From Anseranas semipalmata (lineage: Eukaryota; Chordata; Aves; Anseriformes; Anseranatidae), in the NCBI GenBank assembly GCA_013399115.1, contig VXAA01003318.1, forward strand, positions 1,053,183 to 1,117,182: 64,000 nt of DNA. The letters run 5' to 3'. The notes under the pieces were generated by a model. That model saw only the letters and a list, made by a program, of their open reading frames with translations. It was not told the origin of the DNA and did not search any database. Shown in pieces: positions 41,001 to 53,000 of this stretch; the stretch's first letter is position 1; each line of letters starts with the position of its first letter. The position numbers and the translations under genes are program-made.

Positions 41001-44000
41001 AGATCATGACTGGCACTCTGAGAGAAAAACATCTGAGATAACAGTGTTACCCTGGTCCAAGAAGGTGGGGAATTTCTCCTGTGTAAATGCTGTCTTCCTC
41101 CTGGAAAAGCACAGCAGTGAAGAAAGAAAGAGAACAAAGTTCTGCCTGTATTGCATATCAATGAACATTGCAGTAAACCTGTGTCCAATGCACTCGAGAT
41201 GGGATAACAGTGCCACTTTCGTGGTATTTGTAACAGAATAAGTCTCTCCCTCTTTCCTTCTGTCATTCAGGTGTTACTTATTAACAGGCATTTCCAAAGG
41301 AATGCTGATGGCCTGTCTTGATGGTCACTGCTACCGTTACATTATTCCCATGGTAGCATTGAAATGCTATCCGTTGAAATGTTCCTTACAGGTACATGAA
41401 GAACAGATTTACTTTGCCATGTTTGAAAAGGCTGACATTTCCACAGAGCAGCACTGCTCATTTGCAAAGCTGAGACTGATTTCTAAAGGTCTGTACACAT
41501 CTCAAAGCTCCCGCAGGACAGCAAAGGCGACAGTACGCAGTCTAGCCCTCACCGAGAAGCTGACACCGCTTTACTGTAGGACACTCTCCAGCTGCTGGAA
41601 CACAGGAAAGCATTGAAGGGAGACTAAAACTTTACCAGAGAGACAACCAATTTTATTACATTTTATCCATCTGTGCTGAAGGACTAGAGTAGGAGTCTTT
41701 GTGGATCCACTGGTATGCAAGAAAAGCCTCAAGCAGATCCTTTCATCCAGCTTTTCTTACATTTGAAAATGCACTTATCTATTAAATATTTCATGCTATA
41801 TCAACCTATCAAAACTCTTTTCACCCCACTCATACCATTAACAACTGGGACCAGACAATACCAAGCAGTTTTGAAAGTCACACCTTATGATTTTTTGGAT
41901 CTGTGAAAATATGAGGGATATCTAGCTGTGATAGATACAAATTATAAGAAAAAGATGGTTCCAGACAGAGACAGTATCTTTTATCGTATCATTTGATCCC
42001 CTTGGAAAGAGTAGGTACCCAACTCTTTCATCAGGAAAGATCTGAGTAGGAGGCAGTGAGGCTCATGTTAAATCCAGGCTAGGAGCAACGACCATGAGCT
42101 CTTGGTTCCCCCAACATTAATATCAGCGCTGTGCACTGCTGGAGTCACCCAGCAGGACAAATTTGGTCTGACTCAGATATGGGCACATGACTGCGGTTCT
42201 GGCGAATTAGTCAGACACTATGCATTGTACTCTTAGGTTGGCTCTGTGACAGGGGAGGAGCCCAGGGCAAGATGCATTGAGCTGACTCAACAAAAATTTC
42301 TGAAAAAAGATCCACAGAATTTTGGATTGGGCTTCAGGAGCCCTCAGCCCAGCTGCAAGCTATTGGCATATCAATAACCCCATTAACTTGAACTGAGTTT
42401 TAGGAGATAGGTTTTTAGCACCTGCAGAAGAGAAAGCAGTGCCAAAAGGAGAGAGAGGAGAGGTCACCAGCACTGTGCAAGAGCAGGAGAAGAAAATATC
42501 TAAGAGCTACCAGGCATAGAGGGGTCTGCAGAAGGTGGTTATAAGTAAAATAACCATCTCTATTTGTAACTTGTAATCATAGCATTGATATTATGATTCC
42601 TGTCCTCTTTCTATCCCACTCCGTCATTTACACTCACTGCTGGAAATATGATTGCCTGACTGCAATTGGAGAGCTCAAAGTTGCATTTGTCAGCACCCAG
42701 CAATCCTTTTAATGCAGTTATCCAGCACTAAAATGACATATCTTCCAGCTGCACTGTTTTCCCCAAGGTGGTCTCAGGGTTAAGCCTCTGCTCTGTTGTT
42801 GCCACAGCTGCACCAGAGTAATATCTGACAAGCCCTGAACGTTCAAACATTGGGACACTGAATATGTGGTCAATACACCAAAGCTTTTCAGGGCCCTGTC
42901 CACCCTTAGGCTACCTCATTTTGCTACAGTGAGGCGGACTCCTTGCCCACATCAACAACACTGATTTTAAGAGAAAGATGCTAACATGTACTGGTGGAGA
43001 AGACTGGGACTAGCCTTTCTTTCTCATTCCCACTCCTCCACAGCACGGATAAGATGGCTGTGACTTTGTTGTCTATCTCCTGACCTACATAGTATACATT
43101 TGGACTGGAGTGAATTCTACAGTTCAACAAATACAAAATTTTTTTTTAATCTTATTTGGTCAGATACAAAATCTGGAAAATGTCAGCCCAAAAGCTTCAG
43201 TAACTGGAATAAAATGAAACCATAATTCAGTCAATTCAGCATTACTTAATGCAATGGAAAGTACTGTTTCCAAAGCCTGAATCTGCTGCCTTTTTATGAG
43301 TTCCTCTCTCTGCTGAAGCCTATAAATCTTAGATTGGACAATCTTGCCTGAACTGCAAAATATATTAAGCCAAGTTCAATTTGGTTAGGCAAGAGCAACA
43401 CTCATTGAAATCAGAGTAAACGGGGGTCCTACAAATCAGCTGCCCTGGCATTGATGACAACTTGTCATGCAAGGATTGATAAAATCTTCAATACAAAGAG
43501 TTATTTGGAAGATTAAGTTTGTACTCGGGGGACCTGGATCCTTCAAAAGCATGAAACAATTTAGAAAACTGAAGGGACACATTTTCCCCAGGTACTTAGG
43601 TAGTTGGAGATGCCAATATAGCACTTGTTTACCTCATTACACAGCTAAATACCTTTGAAAATGTAATCTTCAGTCACACTCTCAAAGGAGACAGATTTCT
43701 GGAGGTGCACAGATGTCCAGGAGGTTTACAAAGTGCCTAGCTGTTTAGTTCCCATTAAAATCAATGAGAGTTAAGGGTCTCGTATAAAACCATGTCGATC
43801 TGCCTAATTAAAAAACATAGCCCCTAAGGTCATGTGTCTTGTTCAAACCAGTGCAGCTGAAGCTCCTGCAAGCTCTCCAAGCTACTCCTTGGCTTTCAAT
43901 GATAGAGTCCCCAGGCAGCCAGCAGGAGCACTGGTGAGATGATCAAAGGGGATAAAAACAGGAGAGGTTCAAGCCTGAACCAGCCTCCAGGAGGCTTGTA

Positions 44001-47000
44001 ATAGCAGGGAGCAGCCAGTCCATAGAAAAGCTGACATTAAAATAGGCTAGGCCAGACCTTCACAATGACCCCTCAATCATATCTGCACTGTTTAAAACAA
44101 GCTATGGGTTTTCTTAGAGCATTTTAGAATGTGTTTTTCATTAAACAGCAACTTAGGATCAGTTGCTACTTTCAGTTTAGTCACCCTTTTTTAATATAGC
44201 CTGGTGCTTTGAAGCTGCATCATTAACCTTGATATTCGGACTTCAAGACACAAAGCTCTCATCGCTGTCAATTAGCTGACAACGTCGAGCGTGTGTCGAT
44301 GGAAGATTTTTGAGTGACCCTGGCAATATGGCATTTGGGAAATTTCAGTAGCAAATCCGATCAGCCTGCTGGAGTAAATACTTCACAAATTACTCAAACA
44401 ATTTTAGAATGGAAAGTGAGATTGTGAATTTGTCACTGGAGTAGTTTCACAAAACAAAACAGATATACATTAAAGTTTACCCTACTTTCTGTTCTTATTG
44501 AGGTGCTACTTTCTAAAATATCCCTCCAGATAATTGGAAAGCTTTCTTTTTATCGTGGTCTTGTACAGCACAGAGCACAAGATACCTTGATCTGAGCTAC
44601 AGAATGCAGAACCTACCATACATTTTTTACTAATGTGAGGCTGGAGGCAGGGTTATAAACGATCATTACAAAATATTTTTTATATATGAGGTGATGCGAT
44701 AAACACTGCAATATGAAAATGGGACACAAGGGGGAAGGGCCAGTGGCACTTTATTTTTCCTGCTGAATTGTTTGCATTTATAATAAAGAGTTACAGTCTA
44801 ATGGTAACAAGATTAAATTGGTGGGCAGCAAGAAGTTTGAATCTGATTATTTTCCTATTATCCCACTGTGGGTCACATTCAGCTAGTGCATGTGCTAACC
44901 CCGCAATCAGGCAAACATTCATCTTGAGAAATGAACAACCACATTCGGGGCTTTTAATGCCAGCATGTCAACAGCTAAAACGAAATTGGCTCAGATACAA
45001 CTACTTTCCTTTTTAAATATCGTTCTTCCTCCCCAGTGAGAATGGGAGCTAATGGCATAACTGAAACATTCTTGTAGCAAAAGCCAAGAGCAGCCCAAGT
45101 CCCTTCTAGGTTAGAAACCCTGGCTTGCATCAAACAAGGAACAGATGAAGCTCAATTGAATCCTTTTTCACAGGCTAGCTAGAGCCTTTTGTGAAGGTAC
45201 CTAGTGTGTGTTTAATTTGACCTCCATGTTTTCATAGCACATTGCCTCATCTGCTGAGTGAAAATAGCAAAAAATAGAAAAAGAAATATTGATCTGTTGT
45301 GCTTTTCCCTAGGTTTGAGAATGACATCAAGCTTTGGGCATTTTACTGAAATATTCTGACAGTAGAAAAAAATACTGACTACTCCATTTTCTACACAGGG
45401 TCAACATTACGAAGAGGAAAAACGGGCTTTGAGCCATGAAATAATTGCACTCAATAATCACTTAATAGAGGCCAAGGTGACAATAGATAAGTTGTCAGAA
45501 GACAATGTAAGTATTTAATTATGGATACATCTTGAGGTTATACTCAGAAACAAATTAGGCTATGCACTTCCTATGTAATTATAGAATAATTTCTTATTGT
45601 TTACATTAAATGCAATGTCACATCTACACTTAAAATTCATGTTTGATGTTCCCATCATTTTGTAATTTTGACTGTTCCTAAGTTATGGGCTGGGGTGAGA
45701 CTTTTCGTTGATATTTTTGTCCTTATGTCTAACCAAAAAAACGATGAAAAACATATTCTAAGAAAGGCAATATTCCCACAATGAGTTTACCATAGGTTTC
45801 AGTCTAGTACAGCAGACTGGTAGAAGCATATGCTCAGAGCTACTGCATGGACATGTCTCAAGTGAGGATTCATCATAAGGCTTGTAGGCACAGTGTAGAA
45901 CCCTACATTTGCCACAGTTCCTCTAATCTTTCAGTCTTTGCTCACTGACGTGGGATGCCCAACATGAGTGAGCTCCACTAGTACTAGATAAAATTGACCC
46001 AACCTAGTCACTCAGATTATCACAGAGAGGGGGAGCCAGGTTTTCCCCATCTATGGTTCACGCTTAACACTTTACCTATCTCCATGAAATGAAACAGGGA
46101 ATGTATTTTGTGATTGTCACCCTGCACCTCATTAAACAGTGCTGGAACCTGGCATGTGTTCTGCAACTGGCAACCAAGCTCATGAAATCCTTCCAGGGAC
46201 AAACCTAATAAAGACAGCAAAGAAAGGAAGGTTGCAGACATTTAGTTCATTATTGTGCCATTCCTTAGATACTTAGTAAAAAAAAAAAAAAAAAATCACC
46301 TACTGAAGATGTGTTTCTGTTAATGCTTATTCTTCAACATATTGCCTTCAATCTTCCCATATTTCATATGAAACTGTTAGTCATAGCAGGGGGCATCTGA
46401 TGCCATTACCTGTTGATGTAAATTGTGCCTATGTGATTAACCACTTTCCAACAGAAACAAGGAGTTCACAATCTGATTTTCTGTCTTTACAGAAACTGTG
46501 TTGAAACACCAGTTACTTTATAACTCTACTATCTGTAACTAAATAAACCTGGTAAATGTAATGGGCTAGCTTCGGGTTTTAGAAGTACAGGTATAAATCC
46601 AGACTAATTCCAGCTGAAATCAGTGGAGTTATTTCAAATTTAAAATGGAAGGGATAGAAATGGTAAAGCTCTCCCAGTAAATATTCATACATTTCCACAA
46701 CTTCATGAAGTCAGGTTTGAGCCCACATCTGAAGAAATGTTTTCAATATTGACATTTTTTAAAAGGCAGCTTAGACTGACCTGGAATACAGAGTACTCTT
46801 CTTCCAAGACATCAGAATTATTGTGAACCATGCTGAATATTATATTACAGTACAGAAGCCTCAAATACCAGTACTACTGCTTCATACTTGATGTCAAAAA
46901 GAGAAAAAAATCTGCTGTTAGTTATGTGGTGTCATTAATTAAAGTGAAGGATAAATTCCAAATTTTAAAATAAAGAACTATGAAACAATCCATTAACATT

Positions 47001-50000
47001 ATACCTAATAAGAAGAGACAATGTTGAACTGAAGCCACCCTGGGGAGAACATGTTTTTGTCTTGCCAGTATTTCTTCCTCCAACTATATTTCCCCCTGTT
47101 CTATTGATGGACACTTAATATGATGCTTTTGATGCAAAAATGTATTTTAGACCATGGAAAACACTTTAGAATTAAGTGCTGATTATTGTTCTAGTTGCCA
47201 CAGGTGTGGCTAGTCACCATTCAAGTAAATATTTAAGACAAAGTCTCTCCAGCCACATGGCGTGCCCTAGCATGTTGAGAAAAAAGTACGTGACACATCC
47301 AAATCACATGTAATTTTTTTTGTAGTAATTTTTAAAGTAGCTAAAAATAAAGTGTCAGAAATGCTTTTTGTACTCTCCATGACAACCACTTCACAGAAAC
47401 AGAGCCTCACAGATTTTAAAGAAAGGATTAGATTTTGGAGTGATTTCATTTTTGTGTGCCTAGTAATGCCATAAGGGACTTGGAGTACTTGTCTATGCTA
47501 TCCAGCGTACAGTAATATATTTTGTGTTTAATGTGCATGTAACATGTCAGGATCACACGCACATGCAACAGATTTTGCTTCTAAATTGAATTCTTGGATT
47601 CCTGCTGTTTGCATCTAATTTCAGGAATAAATATAGTGTGTACTAACATAAAATTTAAGACCTACATAAATGAAATCTATCTCCCCAGTACATTTAAAGC
47701 AGAACGTGGCATATATAAAGCTCCCACAGACAGACACACACACACACAGAAATGGTTTTATGGGCCCTTGAATATGAAAATATAAATCAACTAATGGTCA
47801 CAGGAAACATACATTTACTACCCACATGCCTCACAGACTCCCAGGAACTTCTCGTTGAGCCTGTTATTACAGAATACCTTTAAAATGGTATGTCTAAGCA
47901 GAGGGAATTACTACCTTATTTCTAGAGGGAAATTCTACCTTTCCTTTTCACAGAAAATATATCCATTGTTAAGGGAACAAGTGGAACAGTAAAAATTTGC
48001 TTGTGATGCAACAACATTAGCACCAGAGAAAATTCAAACGCTTTCAATATTCAACACTTTTTCTTTATAAACATTTTTGTAATTTTTACAGGTTAACACA
48101 GCTTAGTGTCCACAGTCATTTATGCTTTGTCTCATCTATTCCCACCTGTAAAGTCAACTTGCGCAGCAAACTTAGTTTTTAATGGCATCTTGATCAGAAG
48201 CAACATATAACTCTTACCTCCAGAGACCCAAAGAAACTGAGTGAAGGATACAGTTACAGTCATGTGTCTTAAATTAAATTAAGACGAAAAAAAAATGAGT
48301 TAAGGGCAAATCTCTGTACTGAATTTTCTCATTAAACAGAGATTCAATACAAACATTCAATACAAAAATAGTTTAAGTGGCCTATTTAAATTCTCTTTTT
48401 CCCTTTGTGAAATTCTCATGATAGTTTCTTACCCAGTAAAAATATGCTGTTCAGTAGCATCAAATGTTTGCAGAGAGATTTAATGTATTTGTATAGTTAC
48501 ATTCTGGAAGATAAGAAAGGAGCCAAGAACCAGCAAGAAAATTTCATGAGGAGACAAAGGACTTTTAAAAAAATAAGGATACAATGTATATTTCTGCAGT
48601 GAACTTCTCCCACAGTCTCATAAGATTTTTTCAGCATTTCTGAAGTAATATCTCAGTGCTGATCTCAATAATACTCAGCCTGTTTTTAAATTTTCTTTTT
48701 GCTTAAAATATCATCTTTATTTTAGCCTTCATAGCTCCATGCATGTTAGCAGTATAAAGTCAAGTTTCTAATGGTAAGTATACATCTTTTGAAATGCAGA
48801 TAACTGTTCTGTAGCTACAGTTTTTAATTTCTGGTAATTCTATCTACCCTCACAGAGCAAGGGGATAAACTTCTCAGCACCACACAAGAAACACAGAATC
48901 TTAATGATTTTAAAAGTTAAAGTATGCTCCAAACTTCCCCAAAGTCAAATTCTAAAACAGTTCTCAGGCATGAGAGAAAGGCTGAAAGTCACAAACTGTC
49001 TGCAAACTTTAAAATACAGGCTTTTTTTTTTTTTTTTTTAGGAGCTCTATAGGAAGGACTGCAATTTAGCTGCTCAGTTGCTCCAGTGCAGCAAGAATTA
49101 CGACAGGGCACATAAACTTTCTGAGGTAAAGTGACTAAACCTGATGAATATTTAAAGAAATAAATATTTTATGGAAAACAGGTTATTTTACATGTATCAA
49201 TTCCAGAACTTTTTTGCCCTTAAGGGTGTTTTTTTTTTTTTTGCCCTTTAAGCAACTTGGAGGGCTTGCGCACCTGCTGCTATTCTGTGTAGCTGGGGAA
49301 GGTGCTGACAAAATCACAGCTGGTAATGTAACTTCATGGTACTCTTTTCCCATAACTTTGCTATCCAATAAAATGGGTCTCTGCTGACCATGTTGAAAAG
49401 TAAATGTTTTATTAAAACCATAGTGGTGAGAACTCTAGACTGTGAAATGTTCGGGTTTTGGGGGGGAATTTGGGAAATGACAACCTGCAGGCATCAGAGA
49501 TTCCAATATAATCAATTTTCCTCCTGAAGCTATTTTCCAGTCCAGCTAATTTATAAACCTGAATTTTAAAATAGACTGACAGAACAAATATCTTTTTCTA
49601 AAGCAACCAGAGCACTGGATGATTGATTTCCAAGGTGTAAGCTCTAATTAATAATTTTCACTTCCAAGAAAACCAGGCATGAGAAACAGACTCCTTAAAG
49701 GGGAAGCAAATGTTATCTTGGTGAACAAGGCTGTCTTTAGAGAAGCAAGACCCTACTCAAAGCAATAGCACCTTCCTCACGTATATTGGCTTGTTGAAGG
49801 TCACAGAAAAGCCTTCCCTTTATCAGTCTCATCAGGTTAATGTCCCCCCAGATGGCCTCTCGTGCAATTCTGTGGCAGAATCATGCAAAATTGCATGTGA
49901 AATATATAAACCATTTCTAAGCCAGCAGACTGCTTAAGAGAACTAAACAAACCTGACAAGGATAGATCAACACTCTTCCATCAAATGGGCAATGATTTCC

Positions 50001-53000
50001 TTGAACTGAGATAAAATTTCCAAATTAACCAATATCTTGATCATGTTATTTTTTCCTAGTAACGGACTTCGCTTAGTAACTCATATCCAGGAGTCATCAT
50101 CACATTACTCATACCAAAAGCATCCTACCTATTAGTAAGAATGAGGACCTTAAAGGTACTTAGAGGTTCACTTGCAGAAAACCATCACAAATTGGGATCT
50201 CCCACAATTTCACAGACTGTCATACACTCAATTAAATGGACATACTCCACTCCTAACCCCAAGTATTTATTAATGTAGCAAGCGTGAATGTGTTGTCAGT
50301 CACTAAATTCCTTAGAAGCACAAATATTGCCAGACGAAGTATTGCATATTATCCAGGAACCTAAACTATAGTACAATATAGTAATGTGACAGCAATATCA
50401 TTTTAGTATTTCCAGTTTCCAGTACAATAACCAAAAAAAAATGTTCTTTTTTGTAACACATTTCATAATCTAAATAATGTATACAAAATAGACCAAACAG
50501 TGGTGTTACAGGATACTAAATAATAGCTGCCCCCTACAGCAATTTCACATTAAATGAACTGTATTTCTTTACCTTACTTTTGTGGCAATTTACAGCAGCC
50601 CTATTTTACAAACTGTTTATTCAATCTTTGTTGCATCTGTACTTACTATGACTAATATTGCTGTCTGCCAGCAGATTGGCAATATCATACTCTTTATTTC
50701 CAGTGGAAGATATATGAGCTAATTATCAACATAATGATTATTCCAAAATATCATAGAAGTTCTGTTGGTTGAAAAAATTCTCATCCTACTCCACACTAAC
50801 AAAAATGCCATTTCACAATATGCCATCTTGAATACGTTGAATTTTGGGGATTAAACCAACTTTGAGCACTTCCCAGTAAAGCTAAAAGAGAGACTGCATA
50901 CCTCATATGATATTAGATCATTAGAAGCAGCAGACACCTTGAATTTTCCTTGCCTAAAGAGAGGGGCTGAGGGGGACCACCTCAATATTTGTAGGGTTGT
51001 CTCCTCTAGAGAAACAAAGTTAAGGTGGGAGTGTGATAGCTGGGGCTAGAAGAATAACCACTGGTTATTTGGCAAAGAGGAACTTGGTTGCTAGTTATAA
51101 AAAACAAACAAACAAACAAACAAACAAACAAACAAACTAGAGCTGAGTAGATTTCAGCCAAGAATTCAGGGGCTATATTCTTAATTGGCATAAATCAACA
51201 TGCATATCAAGGGAGCTTACCCAAAGTCACAAACCCAGTTACAAACTTGGCCCAAACACAAGTTCTTTTGATTTCCTGCAAGAAATACTGAAATACTCTC
51301 GTGCAGCAGTCTCTTGTATCCCTGCAGGATCATTGGTAGAGATTTGAAATGGGCCAGGCAGAAAAAATACGGTTAGTATGATGCGTGGTTATAACTATGT
51401 AAGATTTACTTACTGGGCTTTTGAACTGTACCACAGAATGCGGTCTCTCAACTTCTTCTGCTCCACATGACAGGATGGCAGGTGGAAACACTGCCCGCAG
51501 TGTTGATCCCATCTTTCTGCCGAAACTATATGATTTTTGATGCATAATAGATTTATTGGTTAACTTTGAGTGGCCCACCACAAGAATCATAACACATCTT
51601 TGGGTCTTAGCTCTTATTTCTGTTGGTGTAGTAAGAAACTAGAAAAGCAGCCACTAGGAGCTGCTGGTAGAGGAGGGTATGTTGAAAGGCTTATACAGAT
51701 TGTCGACCTGACAAGCAGGGTCCGAGTTTTGGGGCAAGGTAGCTGGTTTCATTTGCTTCCTCCCAGCACAGAAACACTCCTGTCAGAGCAACCAGTACCA
51801 TTGCTTTAAGTGTCACTGAAATCATCTTTCTTGCCTCTTCAAATAGCATTGTTTATCAAATGCAACACTGAAGGGCAGGAGCCAATTTGGCTCTGGGCTG
51901 GAAGCAAGAGGAGCTCAAAGAAAGGCAAAAGAACAGAATATTTCTGGCCTCTTCCTCCTCTTTCCTCACCCCAGCAGAGACTTCCACACACCAACTTCAA
52001 ATCACATACATGCACGCTGTCTGGAAAGCGTTGCTGTAGGCTGTAATTCCCTACCTGTCTTTTTAAGGTTATTGTTTACTATGTTCCTTAGTTCATTTCT
52101 ATCCATCTTGAATTAATTTGGAAGCAATCCCTTCAGTTTCAGTGTTTTCCAAGAGAGGAAGGAAATAAAGACTTCCAAATGTTAAGTAAATAAATAAAAT
52201 TCATTTGATTACATTTGTTTTCAGAAATGCACAGAGACTGTGGCCATCACGTTAGTCAAAGAGCCATATATGGTGAGCTATGTAATGTCATAAACTGCAC
52301 TCATCTATCGATGTTGCATAAGCCCAAGCAGACACCAGTACTGATACGTACCTTTTCTCCTCTCCCCTCCCCTGCCATCTCTTTATGTTACAGTTGCCAT
52401 CTGACTTTCAGGAAAGAGTCAGTATCCATCTGGAAAAACATGGGTGCAGCCTTTCTGTCCCCTTGTGCCACACATCTTACGCTGATACCATACCCACTTG
52501 CGTCATTGCCAAAGTACTGGAAAAACCAGATCCAAACAGCTTGTCTTCACACTTGTCAAGCCCATCTACAAGGGATCTCAATTTTCAGGACTCTGCTGGA
52601 AAACTTGGACAAAGGCCCCAGTACAAGTCAGACATCTACTGCAGTGACACTGCCCTTTACTGCCCTGAGGAGAGGAGGAGGGAGAGGAGGCAGAGCGTGG
52701 ACACGCAAGTGAAGGATGTGGGTTTCCTGCGGTCCCAGAACTCCACGGACAGTACTGTCGAAGAAGATGGTTTTCATTCCAGCTTCTCTCACGAAGCCTT
52801 CCCAGAGTATATTACCTCTTTGCCGACTTCCAGCTCCTATTCCAGCTTCAGTGTCACATCCGAGGAGAAGGAGAATGCCCAAGCCAACACACTGACAGCC
52901 TCTCAGCAAGCGATCTACATGAGCAACCGAGATGAACTGTTTGAAAGAAAGTCACCTGCAGGTTATGAGCATCAGGGAAGCCCGAGGTTCGCCAAGCCCA

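Larger units (their letters stand above)
382..45398 (+). other. BEGAIN: 45-kb intron of BEGAIN
   Basis: The intron runs from donor gtaagt at 382 to acceptor ctacacag ending at 45398. It is AT-rich, and I found no exon, pseudogene or RNA gene in it. Its recognisable contents are CR1 fragments (25470-25945, 26556-28390, 32618-32970, 40228-40810), simple repeats, two assembly-gap sites (3288 and 35174-35198) and candidate conserved non-coding blocks. Short open frames occur throughout on both strands. None has homology I recognise, coding-like composition or splice context, so I treat them as chance. Confidence 0.85.
40811..45398. other. Right end of the big intron
   Basis: No gene seen. A probable ancient repeat lies at 43575-43800, and two adjoining blocks at 44190-44440 and 44680-45020 look like conserved non-coding sequence. 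The rest is unique AT-rich DNA up to the exon at 45399. Confidence 0.6.

Noticed and set aside
52385..52393. ATG just upstream of the last exon as a gene start
   Set aside because: It lies before the splice acceptor, and the coding sequence continues from the three upstream exons; the long frame is an exon, not a complete gene.
52215..52712. 165-codon + strand ORF overlapping the last BEGAIN exon
   Set aside because: It is in a different frame from the conserved BEGAIN tail and starts in the intron; a shadow frame.
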